A DNA stretch of 64,000 bases. It comes from Tianweitania populi. Its GTDB lineage: Bacteria > Pseudomonadota > Alphaproteobacteria > Rhizobiales > Rhizobiaceae. This document shows, one piece after another, positions 57,119-64,000 of this stretch (the first letter of the stretch is position 1; each line of letters starts with the position of its first letter). Below the pieces are notes generated by a model. That model had not been told where the DNA came from, ran no database searches, and saw nothing but the letters and a program-made list of their open reading frames with translations. Position numbers and translations under genes: made by a program. The stretch is from contig NZ_BMZQ01000002.1 of NCBI RefSeq assembly GCF_014652875.1, forward strand, positions 1,039,501-1,103,500, given 5' to 3'.

Positions 57119-58009
57119 GTGCGGCGAAGCCTGCTTGCCGCATGCTTTTCGGCGTCCTTATGCGTAGGTGCAGTGGCGGAGCCTTCGGGCTATGTGCCGA
57201 TGCCCGCAACCGACATCAGCGAAGCCGAGCAGGCGGAGATCGCCAAGCGCGGCCGTGTCGCGGAGATCTGCGATCTGATCCAGACGAACGCGGCGGCCAA
57301 CGCGTTGCCGGAAGCCTTTTTCGCGCGGCTGATCTGGAAGGAAAGCCGCTTCGATGCCGGGGCGGTTTCACCAGTCGGCGCTGAGGGAATTGCGCAATTC
57401 ATGCCTGGCACCGCGAAGATGCGCGGGCTGGCCGATAGTTTCGACATCGCCCAAGCCCTGCCGGCTTCGGCTGCCTATCTCGCCGAGCTGCGCAATAAAT
57501 TTGGCAATCTCGGTCTGGCTGCAGCGGCTTACAATGCCGGTGAGGGTCGGATTTCGCGCTGGCTGGTGTCCGGCGGCTTTTTGCCGATCGAAACCGAAGG
57601 CTATGTGCTCGATATCTTGGGCGCGTCCGCTGACAGCTTCATCGGCGCCAAGGACGCCGAGCAGGCGCCGCTCGATGCCAAGAAGAGCTTTGCCGATGCC
57701 TGTCGCGATCTGCCGATCGTGCGCTTTGCGACCATGCCAATGTCGAAAATCTCCAACAAGCCCTGGGCCGTGCAGGTCGCCGGCAATGCCCGGCGCGCGG
57801 TCGCCGTTCGGCAGTATGAACGGTTCAAGAGCCGTGCAAGCGCGCTGCTGGAGGGCCAGGAGGTTGCCGTCAGCCGCGTACGGTCGCCACGCGGACGGCG
57901 TGGCATCTATGTTGTGCGGGTTGGCCTGGACAAGCGCTCCGACGCCAACGAGCTTTGCCGGCGTTTGCAGGGCGCGGGCAGCAGCTGCATCGTCCGGCGC
58001 AACCGCTGA
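57119..58009 (+). CDS. SLT-type lytic transglycosylase with C-terminal SPOR-like segment
   Basis: From the GTG at 57119 the protein has 296 residues with a signal peptide (RRSLLAACFSASLCVGAVA). The SLT domain is clear: FARLIWKESRFDAGAVSPVGAEGIAQFMPGTAK contains the catalytic Glu in KESRFD, and AYNAGEGRI follows. The C-terminus (about 255-296; RGIYVVRVGLDKRSDANELCRRLQ) looks like a SPOR peptidoglycan-binding domain. An upstream in-frame start at 57029 would lie inside ispG. The ribosome site is weak, so coupling to ispG is possible. Confidence 0.88.
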   Translation: MRRSLLAACFSASLCVGAVAEPSGYVPMPATDISEAEQAEIAKRGRVAEICDLIQTNAAANALPEAFFARLIWKESRFDAGAVSPVGAEGIAQFMPGTAKMRGLADSFDIAQALPASAAYLAELRNKFGNLGLAAAAYNAGEGRISRWLVSGGFLPIETEGYVLDILGASADSFIGAKDAEQAPLDAKKSFADACRDLPIVRFATMPMSKISNKPWAVQVAGNARRAVAVRQYERFKSRASALLEGQEVAVSRVRSPRGRRGIYVVRVGLDKRSDANELCRRLQGAGSSCIVRRNR

Positions 58010-58020
58010 TCCGTTGACCG

Positions 58021-58728
58021 CTAGGCCTTGACCTTGTCCGGGGTGAACAAGTCGGCACGCGCTTCACGCCAGCTTCGAAGCAAGGCTGTCCTCGATCTGG
58101 GGTAGCGTTGGTCGAGCTGCTCGGCGGTCAGGATCCGCTCGGTCCTGAAATGCCGGAAATCCTGACGGGTCTCGCACCAGCCTGCGAGGATGCGGGTTGT
58201 TTGAAAGTAGCCCAGCGCGAATGGCCAGATCACACGTTGCGACGCCACGTCATTGGCGTCGCGATAAGCGATCCGCAGCTTATGCTGGCTTCGCATCACG
58301 CTGCGCAAGAAGGTCAGGTCGACGCTTTCCTGCTCAGGCACGGTGCGTGGCCCCACCAGCAGCGTGTTCGTCTCCAACGCTTCCCGCAGTTCGGATGGCA
58401 GGACGGCTCCGATCTTGGCCAATGCGTCAGTCGCGGCCTCCGTCAACGCGGTATCGGCATATTTCCCGACCCAGCGGAAGCCCAGAACCAGCGCTTCCAG
58501 TTCCGTTTGCGAAAACATCAAAGGTGGCAGCATGAAGCCGGGGCGCATCACATAGCCGACGCCTGCTTCACCATCGATCGCCGCGCCCTGCGCTTGAAGC
58601 GTAGCGATGTCCCGGTAGAGCGTTCGGATGCTGATGCCCAGTTCCTGCGCCAGGGATGCTCCACTGACGGGGCGTTGGTAGCGCCGCAGGACTTGCAGCA
58701 GGGTCAGCAGTCTTTCGGAACGAGCCAT
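58021..58728 (-). CDS. YafY-type transcriptional regulator (HTH_11 + WYL)
   Basis: The 235-residue protein has an N-terminal HTH_11 (RSERLLTLLQVLRRYQRPVSGASLAQELGISIRTLYRDIATLQAQGAAI, about 3-50), the linker GVGYVMRPGFMLPPLMFSQTELEALVLG, and a WYL-type ligand domain (about 137-220), where the canonical W-Y-L appears as IWPFALGYFQTTRILAGW. I start at 58728 for a family-typical MARSERLL. It is divergent from the VOC gene over 71 bp containing palindromes, so it probably controls that gene and itself. Confidence 0.88.
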   Translation of the reverse strand: MARSERLLTLLQVLRRYQRPVSGASLAQELGISIRTLYRDIATLQAQGAAIDGEAGVGYVMRPGFMLPPLMFSQTELEALVLGFRWVGKYADTALTEAATDALAKIGAVLPSELREALETNTLLVGPRTVPEQESVDLTFLRSVMRSQHKLRIAYRDANDVASQRVIWPFALGYFQTTRILAGWCETRQDFRHFRTERILTAEQLDQRYPRSRTALLRSWREARADLFTPDKVKA

Positions 58729-58746
58729 GCTCCATACTGCCATTTT

Positions 58747-58795
58747 CTGACAGCGGTGTCGCCTACTAGGGGGACGCATTGACAAGAAAGGTCAA
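58747..58795. promoter_or_regulatory. Candidate WYL-regulator operators between the divergent genes
   Basis: TGACA-gcgg-TGTCG (58748-58761) and TTGAC-aagaaag-GTCAA (58779-58795) are two inverted repeats with related GACA/GTC halves in the short divergent region. Inference only. The second also contains TTGACA, but using it as a -35 would put transcription start inside the VOC gene. Confidence 0.4.
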
Positions 58796-58799
58796 CCCG

Positions 58800-59174
58800 A
58801 TGCTCAGCCCCAACCTCGTTCTTCTTTATACCAAGGACATGCAACGCAGCCGAAGCTTCTACGAGGCGCTTTTAGAGATGTCACCGACCGCCGACTTCCC
58901 TGCCTATGTCGCTTTCAGCTTTTCTTCCGGCCTGACGCTTGGCTTGTGGTCGACGGAAGCGGCAGCCTTTGTCTCGGAAGGAACAGGCAATCGATCTGAG
59001 CTGGCTTTCATGGTCGCGGATAGGCAAGCCGTGGAAGCGTTGCACGAGAAATGGCGCGCGGCCGGTGTGACCATCGAGCAGGCACCGTTCGATGCCGCCT
59101 TTGGGCGAACATTCGTTGCGCTCGATCCGGATGGTCACCGTCTGCGCGTGTGCAGGCCAGACGCCAAGCCCTGA
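58800..59174 (+). CDS. VOC-family (glyoxalase/bleomycin-resistance-like) protein
   Basis: The protein of 124 residues (from ATG 58800) has the VOC fold: MLSPNLVLLYTKDMQRSRSFYEALL, then ELAFMVADRQAVEALHEKWRAAGV and GRTFVALDPDGHRLRVCRP. One metal-ligand position (His in DGHRLRV) is present; catalytic function is unassigned. A TTG at 58779 preceded by AGGGGG is an alternative start, adding seven residues. It is divergent from a WYL regulator, as often in proteobacteria. Confidence 0.82.
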   Translation: MLSPNLVLLYTKDMQRSRSFYEALLEMSPTADFPAYVAFSFSSGLTLGLWSTEAAAFVSEGTGNRSELAFMVADRQAVEALHEKWRAAGVTIEQAPFDAAFGRTFVALDPDGHRLRVCRPDAKP

Positions 59175-59175
59175 G

Positions 59176-60093
59176 TTAGCTTCGCCGGTCTGCAACGAAG
59201 TGGGCGGCGGCCATCAGGACCGCCGCGCGCTCGCCATAGGGCTCCAGCAACTCGTTGGCTTGCGCCACCAGGCCGCGCAGCTGTGCCTGCGCCCATTCGA
59301 TGCCGTGCAGACCGGCCAGCGTGGCCTTGCCGGCGGCAGCATCCTTGCCGGTCGCCTTGCCCATGGTGGTGGCGTCGGCGGTGAGGTCGAGCACGTCGTC
59401 GGCCAGCTGGAAAGCCAGGCCGATGGCGGCGCCGAAGCCATGCAGGCGCTCGCGATCTTCATCGCTGCCACCACCGAGGATGGCGCCCGCTTCGCAGGCA
59501 TAGCGGATCAAGGCGCCGGTCTTCATGGCCTGCAGCGTGATGATGCCGGCTTCGTTTGGCATCGACTTTTCGGCCGCGAGATCGAGTGCCTGACCGCCCA
59601 CCATGCCGCCGAAGCCCGATGCACGCGACAGGCCGCTGATTAGGGCGAGGCGCGTGGCGGCGGGCAGGGCGGTGTCGTCGTCGGCCAGGATGTCGAAAGC
59701 CAGCGTCAGCAGTCCGTCGCCGGCGAGGATCGCAGTGGCCTCATCGAAGGCCTTATGAACCGTGGGCTGGCCACGGCGCAGGTCGTCATCGTCCATGGCC
59801 GGCAGGTCGTCGTGAACGAGCGAATAGCAATGAACGCATTCGAGTGCGGCCGCGACCCGCAGGGCGGCGGAAGGCGGTGCGTCGAACAGGGAGGCGCTTT
59901 CCAGCACTAGGAAGGGCCTCAGACGCTTGCCGCCGTTCAAGACGCCGTGGCGCGCGGCCTGCATGAGGTGCAGTGGGCGCGTGACTTCGCCGGCGCGCGG
60001 ATGATCGCTGAGCAGGCGGCGCAGCTCGGTCTCGACGGTTTGCGCACTGGCACCCAGCAGCTGTTCGAAGGCGGAATTCGCGGATGTGTCCAT
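59176..60093 (-). CDS. ispA: Polyprenyl synthetase (farnesyl diphosphate synthase IspA)
   Basis: The 305-residue protein has the first aspartate-rich motif YSLVHDDLPAMDDDDLRRGQPTVHK (DDLPAMD), the FGGMVGGQALDL block, and the second motif FQLADDVLD. The small residue pattern before the first motif and overall length are typical of bacterial FPP/GPP synthase. Its product feeds undecaprenyl, quinone and heme-side-chain synthesis. The start at 60093 (MDTSANSAF) is chosen because an extension to 60225 is not family-like. It is divergent from mtgA. Confidence 0.93.
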   Translation of the reverse strand: MDTSANSAFEQLLGASAQTVETELRRLLSDHPRAGEVTRPLHLMQAARHGVLNGGKRLRPFLVLESASLFDAPPSAALRVAAALECVHCYSLVHDDLPAMDDDDLRRGQPTVHKAFDEATAILAGDGLLTLAFDILADDDTALPAATRLALISGLSRASGFGGMVGGQALDLAAEKSMPNEAGIITLQAMKTGALIRYACEAGAILGGGSDEDRERLHGFGAAIGLAFQLADDVLDLTADATTMGKATGKDAAAGKATLAGLHGIEWAQAQLRGLVAQANELLEPYGERAAVLMAAAHFVADRRS

Positions 60094-60217
60094 GTGTCTG
60101 CGATGAACGGAACGGAGAGTTCGGTCAAGTGCGGGCATTGCGTGGTCGAATGGATGAAGCGGGCCTTCAATCCTCCAACAATCTGTTCTAGACGAGGGCT
60201 TGAGCGGGAGTCGTTGT

Positions 60218-60976
60218 GTGAGCATACCGGCCGTCGAGCTAGATCAAGAGCCAGTCATGCCACCACCACCGAGGGGACGCGGACCGCTGAGGAGCCCGCC
60301 ATCGCTGCGGCGGTGGCTTCGGCGCGCGTTTCTCGTGCTGGTGGTTCTGGGGCTGATCCCAGTTGTGCTGACCCTGATCTATGCCGTGCCGGGCATACGG
60401 CCGATCTCCACCCTGATGCTGCGCGACGCCGTGACCTTCGAGGGGTATGACCGGCGCTGGGTGCCGATCGAGGAGATTGCGCCGGCGCTGCGCTTTTCCG
60501 TGATCATGTCGGAAGACGGGCAATTCTGCTCGCATCACGGCGTGGATCTACGCGAGCTGCATGGCGTGATCCAAGACGCCCTGGCGGGCGAGGAAACGCG
60601 CGGGGCGTCCACGATTCCCATGCAGACCGTGAAGAACCTTTATCTCTGGAACAGCCGGTCATTCCTGCGCAAAGCGCTGGAAGCGCCGCTGGCAATATAT
60701 TTCGATGGCGTGCTGTCCAAGAAGCGGATCCTGGAAATCTACCTCAACATCGTGGAATGGGGTCCGGGCATCTACGGAGCCGAGTCCGCGTCGCTTTATC
60801 ATTTTGGCAAGGCGGCCAAGGATCTGACGCCGCGCGAAGCGGCCTTGCTGGCAGTGGCGCTGCCCAATCCGCTTGGGCGCGATCCGGGCGGGCCGACGCG
60901 CAATCTGAGCCGGCTTGCAGACCGAGTGCAGCGAATGGCCGGCAATTCCGGCGGTTACACGGGCTGCGTGCGTTAA
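60218..60976 (+). CDS. mtgA: Monofunctional peptidoglycan glycosyltransferase MtgA
   Basis: MtgA polymerises lipid II glycan strands. The 252-residue protein has an N-terminal membrane anchor (FLVLVVLGLIPVVLTLIYAV) and the GT51 domain: SVIMSEDGQFCSHHGVD with the catalytic Glu, RGASTIPMQTVKNLYLW, KKRILEIYLNIVEWGPGIYGAE. I use GTG 60218, eight bases after GGGAG; a later ATG at 60257 is an alternative. mtgA-rpmF order is conserved in Hyphomicrobiales. Confidence 0.94.
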   Translation: MSIPAVELDQEPVMPPPPRGRGPLRSPPSLRRWLRRAFLVLVVLGLIPVVLTLIYAVPGIRPISTLMLRDAVTFEGYDRRWVPIEEIAPALRFSVIMSEDGQFCSHHGVDLRELHGVIQDALAGEETRGASTIPMQTVKNLYLWNSRSFLRKALEAPLAIYFDGVLSKKRILEIYLNIVEWGPGIYGAESASLYHFGKAAKDLTPREAALLAVALPNPLGRDPGGPTRNLSRLADRVQRMAGNSGGYTGCVR

Positions 60977-61123
60977 GCGCGTTCGGAATTTTTCGCAGGC
61001 ATGATCTGGCCAAATGCCTATGCGTTGTGTATAGGCACGCCACCTCAACGGAAAACACCGGCCGGCCGCCGTCGCTCACTCGTGGGCTCGCGCGCAAGAC
61101 TTAGCCGGACGATGGAGCTGAAA

Positions 61124-61306
61124 ATGGCCGTACCTAAACGAAAGACCTCGCCGTCCAAGCGCGGCATGCGCCGCTCGGCGGACGCCCTCAAGGCTCCGAC
61201 CTATGTGGAAGACAAGAATTCCGGCGAAATGCGCCGCCCGCACCATGTCGATCTGAAGACCGGCATGTATCGCGGTCGCCAGGTGCTGGACCCCAAGGAA
61301 AGCTGA
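61124..61306 (+). CDS. rpmF: 50S ribosomal protein L32
   Basis: The 60-residue protein begins [21 protein letters not shown], the L32 signature, and ends in [17 protein letters not shown]. It lacks the zinc-ribbon cysteines, so it is the zinc-independent form. The ATG at 61124 has GGAG seven bases upstream and gives the usual length; an in-frame extension to 61001 is non-coding. A 147-bp gap from mtgA suggests its own promoter. Confidence 0.95.
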   Translation: MAVPKRKTSPSKRGMRRSADALKAPTYVEDKNSGEMRRPHHVDLKTGMYRGRQVLDPKES

Positions 61307-61332
61307 GCTTTTTTTGGTTGGACTGCTTTAAG

Positions 61333-61360
61333 AGGCTGGCCCTGGTGCCGGCCTTTTTTG
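61333..61360 (+). terminator. Terminator of rpmF
   Basis: AGGCTGGC (61333-61340) pairs with GCCGGCCT (61347-61354) with one wobble, followed by TTTTTT. It lies 26 bp after the rpmF stop. Confidence 0.85.
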
Positions 61361-61488
61361 CGTTTGGAGGCGGGTTGGTTTGCGTGTTCCAGAGCGCAAT
61401 CCGACTATTTGGCAGCGCAGAACGGGTGCGTTAGCGCGCACAAAGCGCGCCATTCGGCGATATGGCGCTGGAGCAAGAGCGGCGGCGC

Positions 61489-62088
61489 TCAGCGGTTGAG
61501 GGAGTCGAGCTTCTTCTGCATCGCGGCGATCTGATCCTTCAACTCGGAGAGATCGTCGGCGGCGGGTTTGGGCGATGGCTCGGCCGGTTCGGGCTGGGTG
61601 GTTGCGGCCGGAAAGGCCGAGAACATGCGCATCGCGTTCTGGAACATTTCCATGTTGCGGCGGGTCTGTTCCTCGATCGCCTTCATGGGCGGCATGGCCA
61701 TGACGTTCATCGGATTGACGGGCGCCTTGCCGAGCGTGTTCATCTGATCCCGGAAGCGTTCCTGCTCCTTGGAGAAAGCGAGCATGGACTGTTCCAGGAA
61801 GCTTGGCACGATCATCTGCATCTGGTCGCCGTAAAAGGCGATCAGTTGGCGCAAGAAGGCGATCGGCAGCATGGCCTGGCCGTTCTTGTTTTCGAGCTCG
61901 AAGATGATCTGCGTCAGCACGGGATGAGTGATGTCATCGCCGGTCTTGGCGTCCTGCACGGTGAAGTCTTCGCCGCGCTTCACCATTTCGGCGAGGTCTT
62001 CCAGCGTGACGTAGGTACTCGTGCCCGTGTTGTACAAACGGCGATTGGCGTACTTCTTGATCGTCACCGTTTCGCCTTTTGCGGGCAT
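61489..62088 (-). CDS. phaR: Polyhydroxyalkanoate synthesis repressor PhaR
   Basis: PhaR binds DNA and PHB granules and represses phasin and synthesis genes until polymer accumulates. The 199-residue protein has the PHB_acc_N DNA-binding domain (TIKKYANRRLYNTGTSTYVTLEDLAEMV, about 7-65), two PHB_acc regulatory segments (FLRQLIAFYGDQMQMIVPSFLEQSM, 79-103), and a C-terminal coiled helix (DDLSELKDQIAAMQKKL). The ATG at 62088 follows GGGAGG by six bases. It is divergent from phaB with two candidate operators between. Confidence 0.94.
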   Translation of the reverse strand: MPAKGETVTIKKYANRRLYNTGTSTYVTLEDLAEMVKRGEDFTVQDAKTGDDITHPVLTQIIFELENKNGQAMLPIAFLRQLIAFYGDQMQMIVPSFLEQSMLAFSKEQERFRDQMNTLGKAPVNPMNVMAMPPMKAIEEQTRRNMEMFQNAMRMFSAFPAATTQPEPAEPSPKPAADDLSELKDQIAAMQKKLDSLNR

Positions 62089-62186
62089 ATATTCGCCTCC
62101 CAATGGCCCACGACACTGCGGGGCTGGCAACTGTTTGCTGGCTCTGAGAGGAGACTATGCGCAAATCGAGGGCAATTGAAAGAGAA

Positions 62187-62221
62187 TTGTGCAGCGCATG
62201 GTTCCAAGTTTGTGCAGTGCA
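62187..62221. promoter_or_regulatory. Paired TTGTGCAGYGCA sites in the phaR-phaB region, candidate PhaR operators
   Basis: TTGTGCAGCGCA (62187-62198) and TTGTGCAGTGCA (62210-62221) are direct repeats with starts 23 bp apart, each containing the TGC-N3-GCA inverted core. TGC-rich repeats of this shape are the known PhaR target in relatives. The 254-bp divergent gap holds no gene. Confidence 0.6.
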
Positions 62222-62342
62222 ACGTCCAAGTACGCGCGCAGAAACGACGCGGCTTTTCATCGCCATTTAAGTAACCCCACGAGACGACTGGACCTTTGTC
62301 TCTTCTTGGACCAATAATCGGAAGTCATCGGGAGGAGATAAC

Positions 62343-63065
62343 ATGGCCAGAACGGCTTTGGTGACGGGAGGAACGCGCGGCATCGGGGCCGCAATATCAG
62401 TCGCGCTGCGCGAGGCTGGCTATTCAGTTGCCGCAAATTATTGCGGAAACGATGAGGCCGCGTCGCGCTTCGAAGCGGAAACCGGCATTCCGGTCTTCAA
62501 ATGGTCAGTCGCGAGTTACGAAGCCTGTGTTGCCGGGCTGGCGAAGGTCGAGGCGCAACTCGGCCCTGTCGAGATTCTCGTCAACAATGCGGGTATCACG
62601 CGCGACGGCATGTTCCATCGCATCACGCCCGAGCAATGGCGCGAAGTGATCGATACCAATCTCAGCGGCGTCTTCAACATGACGCATCCGGTATGGCCGG
62701 GCATGCGCGAACGCGGCTTCGGGCGGGTCATCATCATCTCCTCCATCAACGGCCAGAAGGGGCAGATGGGGCAGGTGAACTATGCCGCCGCCAAAGCCGG
62801 CGATCTCGGCTTTACACGCGCTTTGTCGCTTGAGGGCGCGCGGGCAGGCATTACGGTCAACGCCATTACCCCCGGCTATATCGCCACCGACATGGTGATG
62901 GCGGTGCCGGAAAAGGTGCGCGAGGGGATCATTGCGCAAATCCCGGTCGGTCGGTTGGGCGAAGCGTCGGAGATCGCGCGCTGCGTGCTGTTCCTGGCTT
63001 CCGACGATGCCGGCTTCATCACCGGCGCGACGCTGGCGGCCAATGGCGGGCAGTATATGAGCTAG
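62343..63065 (+). CDS. phaB: Acetoacetyl-CoA reductase PhaB
   Basis: PhaB reduces acetoacetyl-CoA to (R)-3-hydroxybutyryl-CoA with NADPH for PHB. The 240-residue short-chain dehydrogenase has the cofactor motif TGGTRGIG, NNAGITRDGMFHRI, catalytic Ser in ISSINGQKGQMGQVNYAAAKAG with Tyr and Lys, and GYIATDM. GQxNYAAAKAG and the TRD motif distinguish it from FabG. A strong GGGAGGAG site precedes the start. phaA, normally next to phaB, is absent here. Confidence 0.92.
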   Translation: MARTALVTGGTRGIGAAISVALREAGYSVAANYCGNDEAASRFEAETGIPVFKWSVASYEACVAGLAKVEAQLGPVEILVNNAGITRDGMFHRITPEQWREVIDTNLSGVFNMTHPVWPGMRERGFGRVIIISSINGQKGQMGQVNYAAAKAGDLGFTRALSLEGARAGITVNAITPGYIATDMVMAVPEKVREGIIAQIPVGRLGEASEIARCVLFLASDDAGFITGATLAANGGQYMS

Positions 63066-63684
63066 GGCAATCATCGCGCATCTGTTCTGAAAAGGGACGA
63101 ATGATTAACGATGCAGCTTGGCCTTCGGTGCGAAGCGTGTGGACTGGCTGTGCATAACGGTGTGGATGACGCTGTCAGCCACCAGATCTAGCCGTGAACA
63201 AAGCACGAAAGGTGCTGAAGCAGCGATTCGTGGCCGGTTCGTTCCCGATCCGCTCTGAAGTTTAACAAGAGCGATGATTGGTCGGAGCGGTGCGGCTAAT
63301 CTTTGTTTCAGGGAGTTTAGCAAAGTCTTGCAGCGCGCAGCTTGCCTGGTGTGCCGGGCATAGTTGATCGGCGGTTTGGGTCACTCGGTTAACGATTACC
63401 GGCTGTTCTGACGCAATCGGTGCGGTCGCTCGATCAGCATGTTGATCATGGCAAGGCCAACGCCGCTATTTCTGGCGGTGAACAAAGATCGAACCAGGCT
63501 CTGTGAGCGATTCGTCTGCGATTCGTTCGGGCGGTGTTCCCCTAGTTAACGCGGGCCACGTCAGCTGAATCTGTTTCGGCCCTGTGATCCCCGCACAAGA
63601 CCCTCTATATCAGGGCACTCGGCGTGTGTGACTTACTCTTGCCGCCCTGCACTTGCCGCCCTTGCCGGAGACGACTTTTTCCGC
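63066..63684. other. 619-bp gene-free region with DnaA-box-like 9-mers and short repeats
   Basis: This is the longest stretch without a credible gene in the window. It contains TGTGGACTG (63138), TGTGCATAA (63149, a perfect inverse of TTATGCACA) and TGTGGATGA (63161), all in one orientation with starts 11-12 bp apart. It also has GCGATTCGT three times (63223, 63507, 63518) and GTGAACAAAG twice (63194, 63478). CTATAT at 63605 could be a -10 for the helicase, but the -35 position is poor. It is not AT-rich. Confidence 0.45.
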
Positions 63685-64000
63685 ATGACAGCATCTTCCT
63701 TCCGGCCCCCGGCGCCGCTTGTTTTATCCGGGCGCGATGTGACCGCCGTTCTCGGACCCACCAATACCGGCAAGACCCATCTGGCGATCGAGCGCATGGT
63801 TGCCCATTCGAGCGGCGTGATCGGCCTGCCGCTGCGGCTTCTGGCGCGCGAGGTTTATGCTCGCGTCTGCGAGAAGGTGGGCGCCGATAAGGTTTCGCTG
63901 ATTACCGGCGAGGAAAAGATCAAGCCGCCGAACGCGCGCTATTCCGTTTGCACCGTGGAAGCGATGCCGCGCCAAACGGACGCGGCCTTCGTGGCGATCG
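63685..64000 (+). CDS. Suv3-like DEAD/DEAH-box RNA helicase (3' truncated by window edge)
   Basis: The first 105 codons are visible. After a short Pro-rich start the P-loop VTAVLGPTNTGKTHLAIERM, then GLPLRLLAREVYARV and LITGEEKIKPPNARYSVCTVEAMP are motifs I and Ia of the mitochondrial Suv3-like helicase group present in alphaproteobacteria. In mitochondria Suv3 works with polynucleotide phosphorylase in RNA turnover. ATG 63685 gives the motif-proximal start; the ribosome site (GGAG 15 bases upstream) is too distant to be convincing. Confidence 0.88.
   Translation, partial: MTASSFRPPAPLVLSGRDVTAVLGPTNTGKTHLAIERMVAHSSGVIGLPLRLLAREVYARVCEKVGADKVSLITGEEKIKPPNARYSVCTVEAMPRQTDAAFVAI

Noticed and set aside
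58779-58784. TTGACA as a -35 promoter element for the VOC gene
   Set aside because: A start about 35 bp downstream would fall inside the coding region; the hexamer is better explained as part of an inverted repeat or start codon context.

Overview
This 64 kb window reads as chromosomal core sequence of an alphaproteobacterium of the order Hyphomicrobiales (Rhizobiales); I cannot resolve the genus. The evidence is the family content and gene order: mdh-sucC-sucD-sucA-sucB-lpd downstream of zapE, acnA divergent from ccmABCDG, dapF-mtaB-ftsY-yciB in one row, ffh-chorismate mutase-rpsP, mtgA-rpmF next to a polyprenyl synthase, an Omp19-type lipoprotein, an IalB-family protein, DUF2794 and DUF1236 proteins, and PhaR. 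The DNA is GC-rich and densely packed. I see no prophage, insertion sequence, CRISPR array, rRNA or tRNA.

Layout. 1-6.2 kb: end of a GntR regulator, mmsA with a divergent LysR regulator, a TraB/GumN protein and xerC. 6.3-10.6 kb: rimM-trmD-rplS, an acetyltransferase, a REP-like repeat, DUF2794, a probable 6S RNA with its own terminator, and a DUF1223 thioredoxin-like protein. 10.7-17.1 kb: acnA, then the cytochrome c maturation genes ccmA-B-C-D-G, interrupted between ccmA and ccmB by a 340-bp palindromic repeat element. 17.1-23 kb (minus strand): DUF1127, yciB, ftsY, mtaB, dapF and an MBL hydrolase. 23.1-36 kb: omp19, zapE, an ADP-ribosylglycohydrolase, then the TCA block mdh-sucCDAB-(secreted protein)-(MAPEG)-lpd. 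36-44.6 kb: asd, an HNH endonuclease, rpsP-chorismate mutase-ffh (minus), an SH3/DUF1236 protein, a zinc peptidase-like protein and a lytic transglycosylase. 44.6-52.5 kb: argG, an exported protein of unknown function, a LysE exporter, rlmN, ialB, DUF1232, a pterin dehydratase, thpR and tesA. 52.5-64 kb: ybbA-ybbP transporter, ispG, a second lytic transglycosylase, a WYL regulator with a VOC protein, ispA, mtgA, rpmF, phaR divergent from phaB, a 619-bp gene-free stretch and the start of a Suv3-like helicase.

How the genes work together. The window encodes most of the oxidative TCA branch (aconitase, 2-oxoglutarate dehydrogenase, succinyl-CoA synthetase, malate dehydrogenase), the heme-export half of cytochrome c maturation, both SRP proteins (Ffh and FtsY), three ribosomal proteins with RNA-modifying enzymes (TrmD, RimM, MtaB, RlmN), envelope and peptidoglycan functions, lysine/arginine/isoprenoid steps and polyhydroxybutyrate control. 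Nothing amounts to a clear new multi-gene system. The most interesting points are a conserved-looking 6S-type RNA, a CTG start on trmD, the palindromic mosaic in the ccm operon, an HNH nuclease with a possible EVE-like modified-base reader, an ADP-ribosylglycohydrolase translationally coupled to zapE, phaB without phaA behind paired PhaR-like sites, and a long intergenic region with regularly spaced DnaA-box-like 9-mers.
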